Assembly: GCA_023433615.1 (NCBI GenBank)
Contig: JAEZCJ010000047.1
Location: 6,181-70,180 of the forward strand
Direction of reading: 5' to 3'
Length of the DNA: 64,000 bases
Origin: Bacillota bacterium
Lineage (GTDB): Bacteria > Bacillota > Bacilli > Paenibacillales > Paenibacillaceae
Positions 58,567 through 64,000 of this stretch are shown one piece after another (positions within the stretch are counted from its first letter, which is position 1; each line of letters starts with the position of its first letter). Both the position numbers and the translations under genes were made by a program. The notes under the pieces are model-generated. The model did no database searches and was not told where the DNA came from. It saw only the letters and a program-made list of their open reading frames with translations.

Positions 58567-60927
58567 CTAGTATAGTTTGCAGGTAGCGGCCGTGCCAGAC
58601 GATACGATCTCGCCGCCCTTGCTTCCGCCGCCGGGACCCATCGTAATCATCCAATCGCAATACGACAATGCGGCTGCATCGTGTTCGATCACGATGACGG
58701 TATTGCCATGATCCACCAAGTCTTGAAGCAAAGCCATCAACTTCGCGATATCAGGACCGCTAAGCCCCGTCGTCGGCTCGTCGAGAACATACAGCGTATT
58801 GCGCCTCTGCGATCTGCCCAATTCCTTCGCCAGCTTAATCCGCTGCGCCTCGCCTCCGCTAATCGTCGTAATGGGCTGTCCCAACGCGATGTAGTCCAGA
58901 CCGACTCGAATGAGCGTCTGCAGCATAAGCGTGATCGACTTGTGCGCCTGGAATAGTACGAGCGCCTCAACAGGCGTCATCTCAAGGACATTCCATATGC
59001 TGCACCCATTATACTGGATCTCCAGTATCTCCGCCTGATACCGCTTCCCGTCGCAAGACGCGCAGATTCGGTTCACGATTCCGATGGCCCCCATATCGAC
59101 GGCTTCGGCCCCTGCTCCTCTGCATGATCGGCATTGTCCCTGTTCCAGATTGAAGGAGAAATGACTCGGCGTGTAACCTCTAGCAGCGGATTCCGGTTGT
59201 TCAGCGTATATTGCCCGGATTTTGTCCCAGATGCCGATGTAAGCAGCCGGGGTTGAAGCCCTGCTCCTGCCGATCAGCTTCTGCGAGACCAGTACACACT
59301 TGTGAATGGATTCCGTGCCCTCCACGCTCGCCGCGTTGGATTCTCTCGTCGCGAGGTCTGGAACTGCATCATCTTCGAGCTCGTCCTCGTCCTCGGGTCC
59401 TCCGTTCTCCAGCTTCTTCTTAAGCATCGGCACGAGCGAGTCCATGATCAGCGTGCTCTTGCCGCTGCCCGACACGCCAGATACGCCGATCATGACGCCG
59501 AGCGGGAACTCGACCGTCACATCCTTCAGATTATGCGCATTCGCGTGACGTAGCGTGAGCTTAGGCGTAGTATGATCGATGGTCCGGTAGGATTCGGGGT
59601 GCTTCATGAGCACGGATTGATCACCGGATAGGTAGGGAACCAATACGGAATCCTTCGATTGCATGTAGGCCTCGTAAGTCCCTTGGAAGACGAGTTTCCC
59701 GCCTGCTTTACCCGCACCAGGCCCTAATTCGACGATATAATCCGCTTCGCGGATCACTTGGCTGTCGTGCTCCACGACGATGACGGTATTGCCTGAAGCC
59801 GTCAGATGCTTCAGCTTCCGGATGAGCGATTGCTTCTCGGTCTCATGCAAGCCGGCGGTCGGCTCATCGAACACGTAGAGCAGCGAATCGAACTTCGATT
59901 CGAGATGATACATGAGATACAAGCGTTGAAGCTCTCCCCCGCTAAGCGTCGGTATGCTCCTAAGCAGCGTTAAGTGGGATAGCCCCACTTCGTTGAACAA
60001 TCGGAATACCGCTGTCAGTCCGCCAATAATCCGTCTGCCCATCGCCGTGTAAGCAAATGGGGCAGTCGTCAATCGCTGGAAAAATTCGCTTAGCTCGGAC
60101 ATGGTCAGCTCGCATAATTCGTTCATGTCCAGGCCGCCGAGAAGAGTGGCTCGCGCGCGTTCTCCCATTCGCTTGCCGCCGCACGTCGAACAGAGGGTAT
60201 TGGAATACCAAAGCTGTTCGTACCGCGCTCGGCGTTCCGGCTTCATGCGCATGCGGCCTAGAATAAAGTTCATGATCCCTTCGTAACTGTGCGTCCCCCA
60301 GATGACCTTATGCTGGACATCCTCAGGCAATTCGGAATAGATCGCGTGCCGCCAATCGATGATCTGATCGCGCTCAAGCCTCATGAGATATTTATCCAAT
60401 TGGGCGCTTATCGCCGATACGATTTTGGAGACCTTGCGATTCGGGTCTTCAATGATTTTCTCGATATCCGGCTTTGCAAAAGATCCTCTGCCCTCGCACG
60501 TATCGCAGCTTTCGGCAAGCGAGGCATAGAATGCGAAATGATTCGGCGTCAGATTCGTACGCTCGCCATCCGCTCTCCGCCCCTCCAGTGCATACAGCCA
60601 TTTCAGGTCATGAAGCGCTTTTGTCTTCGTCCCTACGATGCTGCGAGGATTGGATTGACGTATCTTATGCTGTTCGACGGCAATGGCCGGCGGGAGTCCG
60701 ACGAGCTCATCGAAGGGATCATGCTCTTCGATCACTTCCCCTCTCGCGCCGAGACCGATCGATTGCAGATAGCGTTTGCGGCCTTCCTCGTATAGAATAT
60801 CGAAGGCAAGCGAGGATTTACCCGATCCGCTGACGCCGGTGAACACGATGAATTTGCCTCTCGGCAGCGTTGCGTTGATCTTCTGCAGATTGTGAATTCG
60901 AGCGCCCATCACCTGAATCGTTCCCAT
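58567..60927 (-). CDS. UvrA-like ABC ATPase (drug-resistance type)
   Basis: A 786-residue UvrA-family protein with two ATPase cassettes (GVSGSGKSSLAFDILYEEGR and VSGVSGSGKSTLIMDSL), two signature motifs (LSGGELQR, ISGGEAQR) and zinc-ribbon cysteines (CDTCEGRG, CSTCGGKRM, CRSCRGAG, CASCDGKRY). The second cassette has an acidic low-complexity insert (GGPEDEDELEDDAVPD). It lacks the UvrB-binding domain of canonical UvrA. It is only distantly similar to the protein at 42265. Coupled with the kinase gene, it looks like drug self-protection rather than repair. Confidence 0.85.
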   Translation of the reverse strand: MGTIQVMGARIHNLQKINATLPRGKFIVFTGVSGSGKSSLAFDILYEEGRKRYLQSIGLGARGEVIEEHDPFDELVGLPPAIAVEQHKIRQSNPRSIVGTKTKALHDLKWLYALEGRRADGERTNLTPNHFAFYASLAESCDTCEGRGSFAKPDIEKIIEDPNRKVSKIVSAISAQLDKYLMRLERDQIIDWRHAIYSELPEDVQHKVIWGTHSYEGIMNFILGRMRMKPERRARYEQLWYSNTLCSTCGGKRMGERARATLLGGLDMNELCELTMSELSEFFQRLTTAPFAYTAMGRRIIGGLTAVFRLFNEVGLSHLTLLRSIPTLSGGELQRLYLMYHLESKFDSLLYVFDEPTAGLHETEKQSLIRKLKHLTASGNTVIVVEHDSQVIREADYIVELGPGAGKAGGKLVFQGTYEAYMQSKDSVLVPYLSGDQSVLMKHPESYRTIDHTTPKLTLRHANAHNLKDVTVEFPLGVMIGVSGVSGSGKSTLIMDSLVPMLKKKLENGGPEDEDELEDDAVPDLATRESNAASVEGTESIHKCVLVSQKLIGRSRASTPAAYIGIWDKIRAIYAEQPESAARGYTPSHFSFNLEQGQCRSCRGAGAEAVDMGAIGIVNRICASCDGKRYQAEILEIQYNGCSIWNVLEMTPVEALVLFQAHKSITLMLQTLIRVGLDYIALGQPITTISGGEAQRIKLAKELGRSQRRNTLYVLDEPTTGLSGPDIAKLMALLQDLVDHGNTVIVIEHDAAALSYCDWMITMGPGGGSKGGEIVSSGTAATCKLY

Positions 60928-61139
60928 TGCTGCCTCCTATTCGAAGAGGTTCGGATGGCTTCCGGACCCCGTAAAGGTTATTGTTCGCGGTAATGCTTCA
61001 GCAGGTCCGAGTTTAAGATTCCGTCAATCCAAAGTCCATCAATGTTGCAACTTCGGTTCGCGCTGGTCCACGATCTCGATTACGTACTCTTGTCCGTTCG
61101 TATTCATCGTCTTTGATATGTCATTAATAATTAATAAGG

Positions 61140-62270
61140 TTAAGCGTATCTCGTCCAAGATCGCATGAGCGTGCCGACATCGGCCCCATCCAGAATCATG
61201 CGATGGATCTCTTCATTAATGAGCTGGCGGGATGAATTCCATTTCTCGTTCTGGTAGAATCCGCTCACCTGCACATGATCCAGCTCATCGACGTATTTGG
61301 ACCACAGCCGATGCTCCGTCATGCCGCTGTCCCGAGCTAGCGACTTCGTGAGCGGCAGCGTCCAAGTCTGCCTGAACCGTTCCGGGCGTTCTAGGATATA
61401 GTGCTTAAGGAATTGCCAAGCAAGCCTCGGGTGTTCGCTCTTCGTCGTGATGCCGGCGGCACCCATGTAGATCATGTTCGCCTGCTCGCCTCCCGGCATC
61501 TGAGGCAGCCGTCGGATCTCGAACCGGTGATCCAGCTTGTGGTGAATCAGATTGCCGATATACCACGTGAACGCGAAAGCGATGGCGAAGCCTTCATGCA
61601 GATCGCCTGCCTCCGACGGTTCGCCCGGCTTACGGGTCGCTTCATGGACGCGGAACGCCTCGACAACGCGGGTCATGGCTTCGATGGCGGCTTGGCTGTC
61701 GGCGTACCCCCTTGCGGCGGAACCGTCCGGCGACAGATACCGACTGCCGTTCCGCATGACGAAGGGTTCGAATTCTTCGATGTCTACGCCGATGCCGAGT
61801 CCGAACTGCGTGGCGACGCCCTGCTCATTGCGTATTGTCAGCCGCTTGGCGAGATCGACCATCTCGTCCCACGTCCAATCATCGGAAGGGTACGGAATGC
61901 CTGCCTGATCGAACATTTCCTTATTGATAATCATGAGCGGCAGCGCGATATCGAGCGGCAGACCTGGCAAGTTGCCGTCTTTGCGGGCCACGCGCATAAT
62001 GCCGGGCTGCAGATCTTCCGCGAGCCCCTCTTCCTCTTCGACGAATGGCGTCAGGTCCACGAACAGGCCTTGGTGGTTGAATAGATACCAGCCGCCCGCA
62101 TCCATCATGTCCGGACAGTCATCCGACCGAAACGCCTGCATCACCTCGAAATTATCTGCGGCTTGCTCGATAACGATCTCTACGCCGGGATTCATTTCTT
62201 CGAAGGAAGCCTTCGCGTTCTTCAAGTCATGAATGTTCTCGAACTGGGTCATATAACGAAGCTTTGTCAT
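61140..62270 (-). CDS. Solute-binding-protein fold without signal peptide
   Basis: A 376-residue protein of the extracellular solute-binding protein family 1 fold: FEEMNPGVEIVIEQAADNFE, LPGLPLDIALPLMIINKEMF, IPYPSDDWTWDEMVDLAKRL and GITTKSEHPRLAWQFLKHYI are typical. There is no signal peptide or lipobox, so it is cytosolic. It overlaps the end of the sigma-BtrH gene by 4 bp, and no permease or ATPase gene is present. It may be a ligand sensor for the coupled sigma factor. Confidence 0.82.
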   Translation of the reverse strand: MTKLRYMTQFENIHDLKNAKASFEEMNPGVEIVIEQAADNFEVMQAFRSDDCPDMMDAGGWYLFNHQGLFVDLTPFVEEEEGLAEDLQPGIMRVARKDGNLPGLPLDIALPLMIINKEMFDQAGIPYPSDDWTWDEMVDLAKRLTIRNEQGVATQFGLGIGVDIEEFEPFVMRNGSRYLSPDGSAARGYADSQAAIEAMTRVVEAFRVHEATRKPGEPSEAGDLHEGFAIAFAFTWYIGNLIHHKLDHRFEIRRLPQMPGGEQANMIYMGAAGITTKSEHPRLAWQFLKHYILERPERFRQTWTLPLTKSLARDSGMTEHRLWSKYVDELDHVQVSGFYQNEKWNSSRQLINEEIHRMILDGADVGTLMRSWTRYA

Positions 62271-63988
62271 GGGTTGTAACGCTCCTTCTCAAGTTCAAGT
62301 AATGTGAGTTCCAAATAACCGATCGCCGCTGTTTCGAATTCCTTCGCCTGTTCCAGCCGGGATGCGCATGCGCCGCGGATCGCATCGGGCAGCAACTCGG
62401 ATGAACGGACGAACGGAACCATTCGGCTCAGCTCGGCGAGCGCTTCGGCAGACTGCTCGTAGGCTTCAGAGGCTAGCAGCGTCAGCCGCATGGCTTCGCC
62501 GGACAGCGATGCGGCGCGTAAATAACGCGAAGCGAACCGCCTCGTGTCCGCATAGACGGCTGCTAACTGCCCCATCCCGTAACGGTTCGGCGCCGAGCCG
62601 CTCGTCAGATGCTCGATCCATCTGTCGTAGGCTGCAAGGCCCGATGTATAGGAGAGGTACGAGGTGCGCGGACGATAGTCGCAGCCGTGCCGCGCATACT
62701 TTATCGCATCTCGGATCGTCTGCTCGGTTAACGATGACGTCGTATAGGTGCTTTCGCTTTCTGCTCTTCCATCGATGCCGACCAGGAATCGTAACGGATT
62801 CTCCGCAACGTCGTCGTACGATAAGCTTTTGCCGTCAGGCCGCATAATGTCCGTGAGCATCACTTCGCGCGCATCGTCGTCGTACCCGTAGATCAACGAC
62901 CACTCGTGCACATAAGGCTTCATGGCATAAGTATCGAAGTAGAGAACGGGCTTACCCCGATCGATATACTTGCGGATGAAAGGCATCACGGACTCCTCGA
63001 TCGGCAGCACCACGGGGAATCGCTCGACCGCCGCGAGCAGCGGAACCGGGGCTTCCGATAGCTGCCCGCACAGGATAGCGGATTCATATCCGAGCTTTCG
63101 CAGGAGCGCTTGTGCCTCTGCTCGCCAATCATAGATGTACAAGCCGTCCGCGAATGTTGTCTTGTTGGAAATCTTCATCCGGAACGCAAATCCGGACATC
63201 CCCACGATATCGGTTGTCTCCCTGCGATCGCCGATCGCGGCAAGCAGATGCCCGACCCGATCGATGAACGTCAATGCCGTCTGCTGGTGCGGCGGCCATT
63301 CGGGTAATTCCAGCCTGCGGTTTCGATTCAAGCTGCCTCCTCCCTTCTCGGGCAGCAGATTGAGCGAAATCCGGACGTGCTCTTCGCGGAGCTTGCGCCG
63401 GGAACGGTGCAGATACGTATAGATGGAACCGACGGTCATCTGATACATCGCGGCGATCTCGTCCGGCGTCAGCTGGCGGAAAAAATACGCTTCGAAGATG
63501 CCCCGTTCCTTGCGCGTCAAGCAGTGAAGCACGGCATGAATCGTCTCGTACAGCTCTTTGCGCAGCAGGTGCTCCTCCGGACTTTGCTCGGAATTTGCTG
63601 CATTCGACGCCGAACGGGTCAGTGAACCGAGAATGCTGTCCAGACTTTCCCAATCCACATCCTCCTTGTCCGGACCTGACCAGGAAGATAGCGGCTTCTC
63701 CTTGCCGTAAGGACCGCCTCGCCTTAGGCGCATATTGGCTTGATTGCGTACGATCCGATGGAACCATGGCAGGAATCGGCTCGTGTCGACGAGCGAACCG
63801 ACGTGCAGGAAAGCGCGAATGAGCGCATCCTGCACGATATCGTCTGCCATATGCGGATCACCGGTCATTTGCTCTGCCCAGCCATGCGCCTTGCCTCGAT
63901 GCCGCTCGATCAGATCGCCGAACGCTTCCGTATCCCCTTGCTGCGCGCGTTCCACCAGCGCTTGATCATGCATGATCGACTCTGCCAC
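62267..63988 (-). CDS. ECF sigma factor fused to a BtrH-like domain
   Basis: A 573-residue fusion. Residues ~1-200 are an ECF sigma factor: HMADDIVQDALIRAFLHVGS and FLPWFHRIVRNQANMRLRRG for region 2, LTRKERGIFEAYFFRQLTPD and MTVGSIYTYLHRSRRKLREE for region 4. Residues ~230-430 resemble the butirosin-biosynthesis protein BtrH N-terminal domain (GMSGFAFRMKISN, WRAEAQALLRKLGYES, EWSLIYGYDDDAREVMLTDI). The remainder is helical. The start is GTG 63988, 6 bp after GGAGG, at the edge of the window. No anti-sigma gene is visible; the coupled solute-binding protein may fill that role. Confidence 0.78.
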   Translation of the reverse strand: MAESIMHDQALVERAQQGDTEAFGDLIERHRGKAHGWAEQMTGDPHMADDIVQDALIRAFLHVGSLVDTSRFLPWFHRIVRNQANMRLRRGGPYGKEKPLSSWSGPDKEDVDWESLDSILGSLTRSASNAANSEQSPEEHLLRKELYETIHAVLHCLTRKERGIFEAYFFRQLTPDEIAAMYQMTVGSIYTYLHRSRRKLREEHVRISLNLLPEKGGGSLNRNRRLELPEWPPHQQTALTFIDRVGHLLAAIGDRRETTDIVGMSGFAFRMKISNKTTFADGLYIYDWRAEAQALLRKLGYESAILCGQLSEAPVPLLAAVERFPVVLPIEESVMPFIRKYIDRGKPVLYFDTYAMKPYVHEWSLIYGYDDDAREVMLTDIMRPDGKSLSYDDVAENPLRFLVGIDGRAESESTYTTSSLTEQTIRDAIKYARHGCDYRPRTSYLSYTSGLAAYDRWIEHLTSGSAPNRYGMGQLAAVYADTRRFASRYLRAASLSGEAMRLTLLASEAYEQSAEALAELSRMVPFVRSSELLPDAIRGACASRLEQAKEFETAAIGYLELTLLELEKERYNP

Positions 63989-64000
63989 GTTGCCTCCCGT

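Noticed and set aside
61039..61107. Possible 22-codon leader peptide upstream of the UvrA-like gene
   Set aside because: No Shine-Dalgarno site and no convincing attenuator hairpin pair between it and the gene, although drug-resistance genes often have such leaders.
1..64000. tRNA, rRNA, CRISPR arrays, transposases, prophage genes
   Set aside because: None recognised; no direct-repeat/spacer pattern, cloverleaf or transposase-like protein was found by eye.

Overview
The window is chromosomal DNA from an endospore-forming member of the Bacillota, most likely Paenibacillaceae (Paenibacillus/Cohnella-like). The evidence is a moderately high GC content, AGGAGG-type ribosome binding sites, many GTG/TTG starts, and a dense set of spore genes (a gerP operon, YjcZ-like peptides, an Hsp20-type coat protein, YmaF, YheC/YheD). 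I see no rRNA, tRNA, CRISPR array, transposase or phage gene.

Layout. 1-2.5 kb: sulfur/persulfide module (TauE/SafE exporter, ArsR-type regulator, CoA-disulfide reductase-rhodanese) with two ATACCCC-type palindromes and a perfect Fnr/Crp-type box. 2.5-6.6 kb: lipoprotein, DUF1232 protein and a three-gene GMC oxidoreductase unit. 6.6-11.9 kb (minus): xanthine-dehydrogenase-type molybdenum hydroxylase with its two maturation factors. 12-17.9 kb (minus): a thiazole/oxazole-modified peptide (TOMM) cluster of heterocycloanthracin/sonorensin type: precursor, maturation protein, leader-binding/YcaO cyclodehydratase and SagB-type dehydrogenase. The TOMM enzymes run into the hydroxylase genes with only short gaps. 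18-27.8 kb: a sporulation island with three YjcZ-like peptides, coat proteins, an atypical pyruvate-kinase-like protein, an expanded gerP operon, an orphan GerPC-like protein and two Sm-like/Gly-aromatic proteins.

28-46 kb: YetF-type membrane protein, a divergent PRPP synthetase paralog, an ECF sigma/membrane-protein pair next to a frameshifted lipoprotein gene, a cytosolic GH9 glycosidase, an ArsR/VOC pair with a nearly leaderless promoter, a LacI-fold/PAS histidine kinase followed by three CBO0543-type membrane proteins, and an ArsR-controlled locus (UvrA-like ATPase, flavin oxidoreductase, SRPBCC protein) marked by three matching operators. 46-64 kb (nearly all minus): UbiD-type decarboxylase, two quinone-oxidoreductase-like enzymes, a MalT-type LuxR regulator, an NlpC/P60 lipoprotein, two more ECF sigma modules, an aminoglycoside-phosphotransferase-like/UvrA-like pair that looks like antibiotic self-protection, and an ECF sigma factor fused to a BtrH-like domain, translationally coupled to a solute-binding protein without a signal peptide.

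The best candidates for new biology are the TOMM cluster inside a sporulation neighbourhood, the sigma-BtrH/solute-binding-protein pair, the expanded gerP operon, the PRPP-synthetase-like protein without the usual catalytic residues, and the several operator/promoter arrangements read directly from the DNA. Functional names rest on reading the translated sequences and motifs; no database search was run.
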